Below, piece by piece: positions 1 through 11,200 of a stretch of DNA of 64,000 nt. The position numbers were made by a program, and so were the translations under genes. The stretch covers positions 124,001 through 188,000 of the forward strand of contig JASANG010000845.1 of the NCBI GenBank assembly GCA_030248215.1. The letters are read 5' to 3'. The DNA is from Enoplolaimus lenunculus (lineage: Eukaryota; Nematoda; Enoplea; Enoplida; Thoracostomopsidae). Under the pieces are notes generated by a model. That model did not search any database, had not been told where the DNA came from, and saw nothing but the letters and a program-made list of their open reading frames with translations. Within the stretch, counting starts at the first letter, position 1; every line of letters begins with the position of its first letter.

Positions 1-757
1 CAAATTTTTTGGCTACTTACCGTTGGAGTACATTATCAGCATGGAGAAGTTATTTTGTAAAGCATACTTTAACCCTTTCCCGAATGGTTTTGAACCGGAC
101 TATCTTTTCTTGTAGTAGATTTAGAAATAAACTAAAATTTCAATCTTGATTTGTCGTTTCACAAAGCTGATATCCGGCTTATCCCCATGGAGGAATGTTA
201 AGTTGAGCTTTACCTTAACGTATGTCATAAATTGCTCTTGAACAAGCGTTATAAGGTAGGGTATACGCAAAGTTCGCGTTGAGGTAGGATTAGCGCTCGT
301 AAGTATTTAACATTTTGAAGTGTTAGCCCTATCATTTAACAGTTAATGCGTTTACATAGCATGGGCGGCATTGGATAAATGATTTTTCGCTGGAAGTGGT
401 AATATTAGTTGCACTTTTTGATATTTTTTGACGTTACCGATTGCATTAATGGCGTTAATGCTTTATACTCGTGTTGCATCCGCATTATATTTTTCATCTT
501 AGTTAGAACACATATTGTGGGCTTCAAGTGAACAAATTACGTCGCAAAACTTTTCGCATTGCTGGTTTGCGTAAAATTGAAACAATTTTTATAACACAGC
601 AAATGATTTTTTTGTTTATTCGTTGCAAATCTTACTGTACTGTTGCATGCGCAAATTTTGCACTTCATCAGCAAAAATTGACGAACTTGCAGTGTTTCAA
701 AACTTAAATGTAATGTTTTTTGGCAAAAACCAGATACACGCTTCAGTACCACACTCA

Positions 758-985
758 GTATCAGCAAGAGTGGATGATCACTCTTTATAACAAGAGTGTG
801 CAACTGGACACATTCTGTGTATTAAAGAATGTACCAGCACGCGTTGCATTTTTGTTGGACCCCCCCCCCTTCAATCAGGGGGGGTTTAAGCAAGAGATTA
901 ACACTAAAGTATGCTTCAGTACACCTACCCCCTCATTTAAGGAGGGGTCAACTATGTTGTTTAATCACACTAAAGATGTTTGTAT
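758..985 (+). mobile_element. Foldback element, degenerate copy (CAAGAGTG family)
   Basis: The stretch opens with CAGCAAGAGTGGATGATC, continues through AACAAGAGTGTGCAACT and reaches GCACGCGTTGCATTTTTG before a run of C and G. The same order of motifs forms both arms of the better copy at 17570-17892 and the half copy at 2869-3050. The right half here is degenerate. Confidence 0.55.
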
Positions 986-1003
986 GTGCATACAGTACCC
1001 CTA

Positions 1004-1095
1004 AACAAGGGGGGAAGGCGGACCTTACCATTTTACCACAAAAAAATTTCTGACGGGTGGACGTACGCCTCCCCCGCCCCCCTCTGGATCCGCTA
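1004..1095 (+). repeat. Dispersed repeat family F (GACGGG...GGATCCGCTAGT), copy 1
   Basis: A roughly 90-bp block runs from GGCGGACCTTACCATTTTAC to GGATCCGCTAGTATCAC, with TTTCTGACGGGTGGACG in the middle. Related blocks lie at 6830-6920 and, inverted, at 60308-60400. It is probably the end of a larger element whose other end was not found. Confidence 0.5.
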
Positions 1096-1404
1096 GTATC
1101 ACCAAGTGGTAATAAATGCTAGACACGTTTGAGTTTATGGGCACAAAAGATTAGAAGTTGGAGTGCGCAAGAACTGTTTTGGAGCAGTTATTTCATTGTG
1201 GCCATAAAATTGATGCCAAGCATCATTAGCTTAGCAAACATTTCTAACCCAAAACCTAATGTATCGTACAATCCTTAACGTTTGGTGTCACATGTTAGCG
1301 CGTTTCAAACGTTAATGAGATGACATTTTTTTGAAAAAACCCCTAATTTCGGTATTGGAAACAATTCTTGTAAGTCTCGGTGGGCTCGTTGAGGGGGTGG
1401 TGTC

Positions 1405-1605
1405 AGATATACTGAAGCTTTTTTGACTTCAGTATCCTTTGTAACGATACTCTTGGGCTTCAGGGTCTCGAATACTGAAGTTTTTTCTTCAGCGTCACGC
1501 ACCTGAAGCGTTTTTGGCTTCAGTATCCCGAATACTGAAGTTTTTTGGTTTCAGCGTCCCAAATACTGAAACTTTTTTCGCTTCAGTGTCCGTAACACTC
1601 ACTAC
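1405..1605. repeat. Tandem CTGAAG/CTTCAG hairpin repeat
   Basis: A unit of about 50 bp is repeated four to five times. Each unit has the form CTGAAG, a T-rich loop, then CTTCAG, followed by a GTCCCGAATA-like spacer. Every unit can fold into a small stem-loop. Flanking text (ACTCACTACCC, AAAGTTACCTGGTGTACGCATG) recurs near 19150-19240 and 32705-32780, so the array appears to belong to a dispersed element. Confidence 0.6.
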
Positions 1606-2868
1606 CCATTCAAAAGTTACCTGGTGTACGCATGATACTGTTTAAGTTGCATAGTTATTTACCATTTTTATTTTTAATCAGTCAAGTACTTCAACGTAGC
1701 AAGTCTGTGACAAAATTTGTTCGACTCATTCCTTTGGTCGTCGTAATTGTTTGAGTTATACATATTTGAATGAAATTTACGGATAATTCCGTCTTTTACC
1801 AGCCCAGGAACAATGCATATATACAAATACAAGGATGTCAAAGTTCTGTGTATATATATTAAAAACCGGTTTTACACGCTTTAGAATTCAGTCATTAATT
1901 TCCAAAATGTTAAGAAATGTCGCTGACTACGGTCGCTTGTGAATTATTTTACTCGATGCTTTATATCTTCCCGAAATAAAATCCTGGATTGGTTTTGGTT
2001 ACTTCCGTGTAGGTAAACTGTTGAACGAATGTTTATACTTTCGACAACGTCTCAATAGCCAAAACTGTTCAACTCGATCTATTTTGCTAAACTTATAAAA
2101 GATACAGTAAAAAATACTAGGTCTAGTCATTTTCAGGTCTGTATTAAACATAATTTTTACAAACATTTTTTCAATTTCGTTGAAATATGTTCACAATTTT
2201 CACTCTTTCTATTAGCTTCGTTATTTTGATTTTCTGAAAATTTAACACTGCAACGTTTTTGTTTCCGTTTTAACAGCCGTTTATGCAGCTGAAAATATGA
2301 TATAGAATGCCGAGAACATTTCAAGTACGGCAAACGGCGATTTTGTATGATTTACTGCAGGGGCTAAAACGATTAGGAAAGCCCAAAGTTATTCTAGAAG
2401 TTCGTAAATTTTCTGAGGGAATATATACTGAGCTACGTCAGACCCTTTTGGTTGAGGGCCCCTGCGTCGTAAAGTCTTTTTTTCATCTCAAGACATATTC
2501 TGGTGTGAAATCAGTGTCTCGGGTTTCGGTTGGGTAATTTGTGAAATTTATGCAGCACCTATCGAGTTGAAAATACAGGAGCGTTCGCAGAAAACAATAT
2601 TTGTGGGCACCGAATAATTTTAAGGCCCCCCATGATTGAATTTCATGGTGGGGGCACCAGCTGAATTTGAGGGTGCACGGCACCCACACTGCCGCCCGTG
2701 TGAACGTCCTTGTGAAAATAGTCCTTACTTTTGAGAAGTTGGCAAGTTTTACTGGTATAATGTTGCTGAATTTTAATTAAAGCTCAAATAGCATTCTGCC
2801 ACATTAACATTTAATCTTTTCTGTAAAGTTCACGCTACGGTTCGAACGTCGGACTCTCAAGTGAAAGG

Positions 2869-3050
2869 CGCTTACTGCAATCAAGAGCGAATGATTCATA
2901 TTCAACAAGAGTATTTAAATGGGTAAATTGTACGCTGCGTAGGAAAGAATTATCCGGCACGCGTTGCGTTTTTGGCCTACACCCTTATTTAGCGGGGGGT
3001 ACAACCTGTGCGAGCCATGGTACTTAATGTATCTAGCATCAAAAATCCAC
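2869..3050 (+). mobile_element. Foldback element, half copy (CAAGAGTG family)
   Basis: The order TCAAGAGCGAATGATTCATA, AACAAGAGTATTTAAATG, GGCACGCGTTGCGTTTTTGG, GGGGGGTACAACCTGTG matches one arm of the element at 17570-17892. No second inverted arm is visible. Confidence 0.5.
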
Positions 3051-3423
3051 CGCTTATAGTTTAATTTAGGGTTATTACTTGTAACAGCGACTGACTGACT
3101 CTGTGTTGCAATTAACCAGGAATAGGGAATTGGCGATGGATGTTTAGGATGCCCTCACATCTTATACATATTTTGTTTTTCCTATACGCACAAGAATTGT
3201 TATCTGCTGCTCATTGCGTGTTATTTCGTGCACACATTTTGCACTGAGTTACTCAAATGCACTCTGCGTGAACGATATTCAGAAAAATTGCAAGTTGCTT
3301 GATGTAGCAAATCAGTTGTTTGCAAAGGGTTCACGTAGCGCCATGACTTAAAGCATTAACTGATTTTTAACTTTTATTAACTCTAGCACGATGAGCTGGC
3401 TGCAGGAGTGAAGAGAAGATGCG

Positions 3424-3668
3424 CAGATGGCGTATCGAAAAAATTAAAAAAACAAAGAAAGGTTGGAAGGAAAGAAAAGAACGAATGAAAGAATGAAGGA
3501 ATTAATAATAACAGAGGGAAAAAGAACTAAGAAAAAGAAAGAAACACAGACAAAAGATAAAATAAAAAATAGAAACAAGCAAGCAAATGCAATAAAAACA
3601 AAGAAGAAAAGAAGGAACGAAAACATAAAGAACGAGAGAAAGAAAAGAAAGAAAAGAAAGAACATCAG
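3424..3668. repeat. Purine-rich (A/G) low-complexity tract
   Basis: About 245 bp of almost pure A and G on the plus strand (GAAAGAAAAG-like units). It produces spurious Lys/Glu/Arg-rich open frames on one strand and Phe/Leu/Ser-rich frames on the other. No gene is supported. Confidence 0.8.
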
Positions 3669-4177
3669 AAACAGCTTTCAAGTTTATTTTGTTCAAAGTT
3701 TTAGCCAGCAACGAAGGCAACGAAACTCGCGACAACTTTTCACATGTGTACACAAAGAGAAAGCTAGAAAACCAAGCCTGCAGCTAAACTGATAAAAGAG
3801 AGTTTCAACAATGTGTTGTGTTTGATTAAAAAGACAACTTGGATACTGGTCGGGGTGTATATGGTTTGACAGAAAGAGAGACGTAGCAAAGTTGCTATTC
3901 GTTCAATGTGTTGCGAATAAAATTAAGTTTTAGTGCGAAACATGCAACGGCGTGAGCGATCCCTACAGAGCTGAACCAGTACTAAAATTTGTCTCTGGAA
4001 ATTTGATATAAGCAGGTCAGAAAAATTACATAACCAAAATTATGTATTCTGTTGAGTGGCTCAAAATTTCAAGTCACACCGGGTATATATATTTGCCCGG
4101 TGGACCAGATAGCCAATCCACGTCCCGATCACTTAGTTCATGTGTTACTTGTTTTTGAGGATTATAGTAATGTGTTC

Positions 4178-4360
4178 GGCTTATGTAAAGATTAATGGCG
4201 GACTGTTTTGCTGTGGAACTGCAATAGAGTAAGCTAAAACTTTAGACTAATTTTTTGCTTACATTTAGGCTTAGGTATAAGCTCTTTGTACGCTCTGGCT
4301 TAGGCTTGGGCTTTGGTATATGGTCATACTACTGTTACAGCCCTGTTCTATACATTGGTC
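4178..4360 (+). mobile_element. Telomere-hexamer MITE, copy with 8-bp target duplication
   Basis: A short non-autonomous element runs from GGCTTATGTAAAG to TATACATTGGTC. The interior carries TTTAGGCTTAGG and GGCTTAGGCTTGGGC, which are TTAGGC-like hexamers. Flanks are ATGTGTTC (4170-4177) and ATGTTTTT (4361-4368), a 6 of 8 match. Family boundaries come from the cleaner copies at 26219-26380 and 59475-59628. Confidence 0.7.
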
Positions 4361-5030
4361 ATGTTTTTGAAGCAAACTGTTTTCGTGGTTACGTTCTCAG
4401 GTAAACAGAAGCGCCAGAATCGTAGCCTGTGCAACTTTGAAAGAGGTAAGGGCTGCGCCCCCTTTGAAAAATTTAGACAGTTTTGATTTTAGAGCAACAA
4501 AAAGTAATTTGGATATTTATAAAATATTGAATAGAAACAAATTTTGAAAGAAAATCAGAATTTTTACATACATATTCACAGTTCATCCGCAGTTGTTTTA
4601 TGTTTAGGCAAAAAATTAGTTCTGGCCTCCTCGTTGAAAATATCCATGCTTATGACTGTTATTGTTTTTAAAAAAGAATGGTCTACAAATAACATTGTTG
4701 TATTCGTTTCACGCTTTACTGGTGGCGATGTTTTGAAGTTTTTCGTTTCGAAACTGTAAGCAAAATTGTTTTTAAATGGTCATACAGTTCCTTGTTTTAT
4801 GGTTCGGTTATTTTGGACGATAAGAAGAATATGGGCCAATGTATTTATTGTCATTTTCTATCTCTTATCCTCTTGCACTGGTTCGTTACTTTCTATCTTT
4901 GTCTCTACTTCTTACTGGCAAAGTGTGAGCACTTTTTCTACAGTAGCGTAGACAGTATATCGTTGATGATCCGTTACTTTCGTCCTTTCTTCCCTTTGTT
5001 CTTTGTGTCGAGTATTTTCGTTCTTTCTAG

Positions 5031-5235
5031 TTTCTATACCGTTTCTTTCTTCCTTTCTTTTTTCTTTCTTTCATTCTTTTCTTTCTTTCTTTCTTTCTTT
5101 CTTTCTTTATTTCTTTCTTTCTTTCGTTGTTTCGGGTCTTCTTCCTTCTTTCATACTTTACATTTTTTCCTTCTTTGTGTCGTTCTTCCTTGCTAGCTAT
5201 ATTTTTTCTCTCTTTCTTTCTTCCTTTATTGCTTA
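5031..5235 (+). repeat. CTTT microsatellite
   Basis: Imperfect (CTTT)n with interspersed CTTC and other pyrimidines over about 200 bp. The longest pure stretch is near 5079-5130. Confidence 0.85.
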
Positions 5236-5504
5236 ATCACTGTATACTTCCAAATGCTTGAAATGCATTTTGCTCAATTAACAAAATTTCCGAGCATCCG
5301 TTGATGTCAAACGAAGCAAACTATGCAGTCGGCATATCGCTGTACTTGTATTCTATCACACGCGTAGCCAAGCAAGGGGGATTGACGAATATAGACCCTG
5401 CAGTCTATAAACCAAAAACGATTTTGCGACATCTCATGTCACAATGAAACATTTTCGGCGTAGCACAACATGGTGGATTTTCATAACGAAAATTGGTCTT
5501 TTTA

Positions 5505-5640
5505 TAAATCAGGGGTGGATGGTTTTTCCGCGGAACTGCAATAGAATAAGCTTTATTAAGCTTTATACTGTTTTTGCACAGTCTTAGTCCTAGTCAGACT
5601 TACTGTTACGCTGAGGCTTAGACTTAGGAATAATATTATA
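5505..5640 (+). mobile_element. Telomere-hexamer MITE, partial
   Basis: The left end is recognisable: AGGGGTGGATGG, then CCGCGGAACTGCAATAGAATAAGC as in other copies. The interior has GGCTTAGACTTAGG. The right terminus is missing or too diverged to place. Confidence 0.55.
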
Positions 5641-5898
5641 CACTGTTAAGTCGTTCAAACTAAGATTAACCCTGATTAGCATGCCAAATACGCGTTTATT
5701 GCATTTATCAAATTTTTGAATTTTTGATTTACATAAATATGATACATTCATCTCTACTTTTGTACAGTTCATATTCGTGGGTGTTTACCCGGGCTCGGGG
5801 GTGGGCACTGGGGGATGTGACCTTGGAACTGAGCCTGGGTCCGTCTAGTATTAGATTCGTTGGACAATATATATAATGTTTAGATGTGTGCCACCCCC

Positions 5899-6075
5899 AG
5901 TGGCAAATCCAGAAATTTATGACGTGGGCAAACGATGTATAATTGTTTGCCAACGAAGCGAGAGAGAAGCCAAACACAATTTTAGTGCTACATTTTAATA
6001 CAAAATTTAACGTTTTGATTCCTGTTGAGGGAGCCTTGGTCTGGGTGCCCCTTGCATCCGCCAGTCGTCACCCCG
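5899..6075 (+). mobile_element. CAGTGGCGGATCC-like element, diverged copy
   Basis: Starts with CAGTGGCAAATCCAGAAATT and ends near TTGCATCCGCCAGTCGTCACC. The interior block CAACGAAGCGAGAGAGAAGCC recurs in diverged form near 48585 and 53605. Compare the cleaner copy at 21993-22165. Confidence 0.5.
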
Positions 6076-6273
6076 AGTATTTATTGACGACCCTCAAGTT
6101 TAATTTTTTGGCGGATGCTATTGTTTAAATTATACTAGTGAATGAAAAAAGAGTTTTTGTTACACAAGTATCGTAGTTTGCACTGTAAAACATATGGTAA
6201 AAAGATTGTGTGATAGTATAAAATTACTATCATACGAACCACTTATATGCACTATTTATCAGCGGCGCATGCA

Positions 6274-6562
6274 CGGACCCGTAGCCATAGGGGGGGCAGG
6301 GAAGGAGGCTCGCCCTCCCTAGAATTTTCACCCCTCAGAAAATTTTCAACCTTACTTGTAAGTATCGAGATCCCTTGAAAGCAACTCCTGAAAAATGTTC
6401 ATCCAATCTAGCAAGGTGATCTGGCAACGGGGCTGCGTATACATTAGGGAATAGTGAGATATATTCCCCAACATTTTGGATCGTAGTGGTCAAAAAATTT
6501 TTTTGAGCGAGTACATACATTTCATATCCTCCCGATATGAAATCTTAGCTACGGCCCTGCTG
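6274..6562. mobile_element. GGGCCGTAGCCA-terminus element
   Basis: The left end reads GGACCCGTAGCCATAG and the right end TAGCTACGGCCCTGCTGC, which are inverted. Related termini occur at about 9760, 10140, 10690, 14190, 15950, 40340, 44653 and 45712, so this is a common family in the window. Confidence 0.55.
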
Positions 6563-6829
6563 CTACCATTTGATGTTGGATTAAATTTAAATTGAAATTT
6601 CGAATTTCGTTTAAAATAACGTTAACGTGTTGCTTTTTTGACGCATGGAAAAAGTTTCGGATACCTTGTTTTTGTAACATTCCTTCTGCTACCTAGACTC
6701 GCTCCATTGGCATAGTCAAAATGCCGTATTCTCAACTATGTGAAGCACATAAATATCGCCAGTTAATAAAAAGTTTTCAAACCACAAAACTGAAACAACT
6801 GCGGATCTCAAATTGTTCTAACACGCACA

Positions 6830-6920
6830 GAGTGTGATGGACCATACGATTTTATCACAAAAAATATTCTGACGGGAGTTTACGCTCCACCCTCCGGTAC
6901 CTCTGTATCCGCTAGTTTTA
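6830..6920 (+). repeat. Dispersed repeat family F, copy 2
   Basis: GATGGACCATACGATTTTATCAC, ATTCTGACGGGAGTTTACGC and TATCCGCTAGTTTTAC parallel the copy at 1004-1095. Confidence 0.5.
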
Positions 6921-7088
6921 CGCGGTGGGCCAATCAAACAGCAAAACTGAGTTGGTTTTCGAAGCTCACCGTTCACTGGTTTGAATGTTACAAGACCTAT
7001 CACCAGCTGGCAATAGATACATTTATTCGTATGTGGTCAATAATTTTAGTTTAGTGGTAGTCACACTTGCCTTAGCGGATATCGCAAC

Positions 7089-7396
7089 CAGGGTGCGACA
7101 GGATATCCGGGTCCGGTTTAATATCTGGCAAAAACTGATATGTTTCCGCTACTGTTAACTTATGTAAACGAGCGAGAGTCATGCGTATTTTTCCATTAAA
7201 TAACTTCAGTTTATCAGCAGCAGTTATGAACTTTATAACAGACGAAAACCTTGAGCACGTTAAAAATAAAGCGAAAAAAATGAATTAAAAAATGAATTAT
7301 TTCAACATATACAATATCCGGTTCCTGTTCCGGTAAAAAATTCAATATCTGTACCCGGTTACGGTATCCGGTAAATTGATATCCGGTCGCATCCTA
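7089..7396. mobile_element. hAT-like MITE, family hAT-2, with target duplication
   Basis: Termini are inverted: left CAGGGTGCGACAGGATATCC and right GATATCCGGTCGCATCCTA. Flanks are ATCGCAAC (7081-7088) and ACCGCAAC (7397-7404), 7 of 8 identical, as expected for an 8-bp hAT target duplication. The interior has repeated CCGGTT/CCGGTA motifs and no coding capacity. Other copies are at 13602-14016 and, split, at 50954 and 53466. Confidence 0.8.
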
Positions 7397-8146
7397 ACCG
7401 CAACCGAATATTAGGTTCATATTTCAACGAAATAGTACTTACTTCATCGCACTAATTTAGTATAACTTACTGTAATTGGTTATTATTGAACTTTGACCTG
7501 AATCAGATGGTCATAACTATTGTAGACGTGTATAACAGCTCCTACCTAAGCTTTGCAGTCGCTTCCGGCTACAGTTCATTCTCCTATATTCAACAATCTC
7601 CAGCGATGTTCAACCCTTGCTTCCGGTATCCAATTAGGTTCAGCCTGAAATAGCCATTGCCCTGTTTGTAACTTATGAAATATTATCATTTATCCGAGTT
7701 CAACTTGTACTACAAATCGGCTATGACTGTTTTATGCATAAACATGCGCGCCACTGACAATTTAGAAAAATAATTACATAACCAAGATTGATTCATTTTG
7801 TTGAGTGGCTCAAATTTTGCCCTCTGGGCATTTGCCCTCGAACGCCAATTGGCCAGTCCACTCGTGTTATGCATTTGTATACATATATTTTCAGCATTAA
7901 AAATGATTAATTTGTAACTCTTGCCAGAATAACACATCACTAGTATTATATCAATAGATCAGGCAAATACATGAAAATTCATTTTGAATCTGTAATATTT
8001 TTTTGCTTCATTCAACAACAAAACTTGCGTCTAACACGCGTTAGTTTGTGTACTATTTACCAGCAGCTTTGAATGTTCGCTAAAATCAAGCACGAAGAAA
8101 AGCGAAATTCGTTTATAACGTATACAGTAAATTTAGCGACATCTAT

Positions 8147-8297
8147 ATGATAATCAGGACTTTCGTTGAATCCTTCAAATCTTCCGTGCGGTCTGAACGT
8201 GCCCTCTCACGCCATTATGGCGTTATTCGATCGAAATGGTCCATTGTTTTGACGCATTTATGGCTCTTACTGTTGTGTTTGATTCAAAATGTTCATG
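8147..8297 (+). CDS. ZP gene exon 1: initiator and signal peptide
   Basis: The frame opens with ATG ATA ATC AGG and runs 50 codons plus one base to CAT G|GTAAGT. The hydrophobic stretch WSIVLTHLWLLLLCLIQNVH is a good signal-peptide core after a long basic n-region. This ATG was chosen because it is the only ATG in this frame before the core. A shorter start in another frame (8214) gives no exportable peptide. Confidence 0.7.
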
Positions 8298-11200
8298 GTA
8301 AGTAAATTTCAACATCGTTCAGGTGCATCTGATTCTTAATTCGTTTTTCTACGTGCACTCAGTTCGAGTTGGGACCCTGTAATTTGTAAAGTTGCAAAAA
8401 ACTGACTGTACCATTGTGGATAATGAAAATACTTGTTTAGTTTCTCTCTACACTAATGTTAATCTGACAGAAGGCAAACGCTTCCAAACACCACTGGTTA
8501 CCCGGGGCAGAACCGTTTCGAGTTGCCTGGCGCGGGACAGCTTGGAATGGAGCGTATGCGAGGGTGGCTACTCCTGCCGCTGGTTTATACCAGCTCCTGA
8601 TATTATCCGCACCAATATTTTCGAAGCTTAAGTTTCAGCCTATTTTATTTAATCCAGTCATTCTTTTCGTGGGAGGGGCTTTTGTTGAAGAAAGTAAACA
8701 AGCAGATACCATGGTTTCTTTTTTCACCCGGAGTAAATGACAGCCCACCGCTCCGACTTGGATGCCCGCATGTGCGCTGAGTCGTTCAATTCAAATGAGC
8801 AAACTTCGCTTGAATTTTTCCAAATTATTACTATCCACACTAGAGACTTGTGGCCTATGTTAAATATAGGGGTCTGCCAACTGAAAAACTGGGTGACTTA
8901 GAGCCTGGAAAAGCTAGGCTTAGTCTTAGGCTTAGGCCTAGCTGGTTAGACTTAGGTTTAGGCTTAGGTTTAGGATTGAGCTCAGTAGGCATGCCCCTAT
9001 AGTTAACGTGGTAGCGTAAAATTCTCTATTCATTTCATGATATTTTTCGGTATATTATTTTGTTAAATTTGAAATACAATTTGCCATACTTGAACCTTCC
9101 ATTATGACATTTTTTGGTGAAAATGAAAAATTTCTTTTCGAATCCGCCGTTGAGTTTATTGCATTGTTTTCAGCATTCGATCCCAATCAATTTCGCGAAG
9201 AAGACAATATTGTGCTTTCAAATGGTGTACTATTAACACCCATATTGGAACCGAATTTAGATTTATGTAAGTACATTTGCAGTTGCATGAAGAACCGTTC
9301 ACATTATCAAATTTCATCTGTTACAAAATTGTCACGCGTTAACCTTATCCAATACCATTTTTTGTTTTTTTTGCATTAGCCCGGTCCAAAAAATGTACTG
9401 TCTTTGAACCATGGAGTATTCGGTGACGTAAAATCCTCATCACAATGTCATCGTTTGCGTATGTCGTATCCGGAACGCTTACTTTTGAAGATCAGGGGCG
9501 TAACGTTTTCTGTTTGACTGCAATAGGATAAGCTTTAGCTTTAGACTAAATTTTTTGCTTAGGCTTCGTCTTAAATATAAGCTATACACTGGCCGTTAAA
9601 GCTATCACCCTGTCTCAAGCGTAAATTGGTATTTAGAACTGCAGAAGCAATTACTAGCGCAAAAATTAGCATTTTCAGCAATTATATTGCAACAAAGATA
9701 TCAATTATTTAATCCATCCTCCTATGAGACTCAGTTTGCTCGCAGCAGTAAGAATTCTTGCTGTTCGGTATAGACCCGTAGTAAGTTTGTTATGTCCGAG
9801 AAGCCCTATTGCGTATGTTGCCAGAGGGCGGCGGGTGAGCTCAGCGCCTCTAAAAAAATTTTGCCCTTAGTAAAGAATCAAACATGCTTGCAAATCATTG
9901 CAAACCTTTGTATACCTCTTCTATAAAATGTTCCAGCTTCCCTAGCTAGGTGAGCCGGTTACGGGCTAGAGCTTTATATTTATTAATTCGAGTTCAATTT
10001 CCAATCGGTAATGACTATTGAAAGCAGCGCCAGCAAACTCTAAAGAAAATCGAATGCAACTTTCAAAGTTATTCTTTATTTATCCATCATCCAATCAAAT
10101 TCAGTTTGGTTTATCGTAGGTGTGGTTCTGACTGTCCTGGCCGGTCCGTAGCCAGTTCAACGTACCAAATGGTGGTCCAATTTTTTATTTTCTAAATTTC
10201 AGCTCAGTTTCCACTCGTTCATGAGATCGAGAAAAGTCTTTCGCGAGTGATTACTGTCGAATGTTACAACGAGCATTTATGGGTGAATTTGGACAAAGAT
10301 GTCAGCAGGCAAATAGGAATAGCAACTGGAAATCAGGTAAAGTTTAGCGGTTAACAGGGCTGACCACAGCTTGCAGGGCTAGAATGGGGGTACTATCGCT
10401 TTTTGATAGCAGATTTGCAACCTGGTCGAGTTAAAAGAATTGTATGTTAGAACGATTTCCCAACCTTTCTGGAAATTTTTTTAACCCAAAACTAGCAATT
10501 CTTGGTTATCGGGTTATCTGTTAAGTTTTGGTTTAGTGTTATTGGTTGAGTGGCGCAGGCAGCAGGGTACCGAAAATCAGTAGGAGGGTGGCGGAGCACA
10601 TAAAATTTTAGGAATAAGTTTGTGCCTCGTTTGATACTAGTAACAAATCTTGTGGAACGAGTTCTAGGACACGACAAGCACTGTTGCAGGCCTGTAACCA
10701 GCTCAACGTGCTATGGCTATTAAATAAATTTTCAGGATGGGCATGCAACGATTTCACAAGACTTATTGAAACGTTTGTAAAAGGAATTTGTCATCGGAAG
10801 GTTGAGCCTGTCCTGCAAACCTTTCTAGCGACCGGTGTTACACGCCAGAGTGAACCCTAGATTTTGACCTTCCACACCCAGGTGAAAATCTAGAAGGCAT
10901 TCTGGCGTATTCGGGTCTGGATCGGTGTAAAACAACTTGCAGTTTAATTTTTGTTCTTCAATTTCAGATAACGCTGAGTCGCAATACAAAAGATTGCAAC
11001 TTCGGATCTCTGTCCCACGACAAAAAATACACATTCGCTGCATTTTATGATAAAGACTGCCAAACACAAACAATACATGAAAATGACCGTATTGTATATC
11101 GCAATGAGGTAAACAGAGCGTCCGGGTGGGCGCTATACTTTTGATGCTGTTCAACGCTGTCCGTCATCGTTCGACGCGGTGGTCATCGTTTGGCGCCGTC

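Larger units (their letters stand above)
1..8146. other. Repeat-rich region upstream of the ZP gene; no gene recognised
   Basis: No exon with a supported protein family was found here on either strand. Open frames in this stretch are short and AT-rich, and they overlap repeats or low-complexity tracts. It holds foldback copies, telomere-hexamer MITEs, a purine tract, a CTTT tract and a hAT-like MITE, listed separately. The last few hundred bases before 8147 should contain the promoter of the ZP gene, but no clear core promoter could be fixed. Confidence 0.6.

Noticed and set aside
3444-3792. Lys/Glu-rich plus and Phe/Leu-rich minus open frames
   Set aside because: Low-complexity purine tract; no domain or splice evidence.
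4792-5236. Phe/Ser/Leu-rich open frames that look like membrane segments
   Set aside because: Produced by the CTTT microsatellite; apparent hydrophobicity is compositional.
8214-8297. Alternative start ATG GTC CAT for the ZP gene
   Set aside because: Its frame gives no good signal peptide and cannot join the next exon without an early stop.
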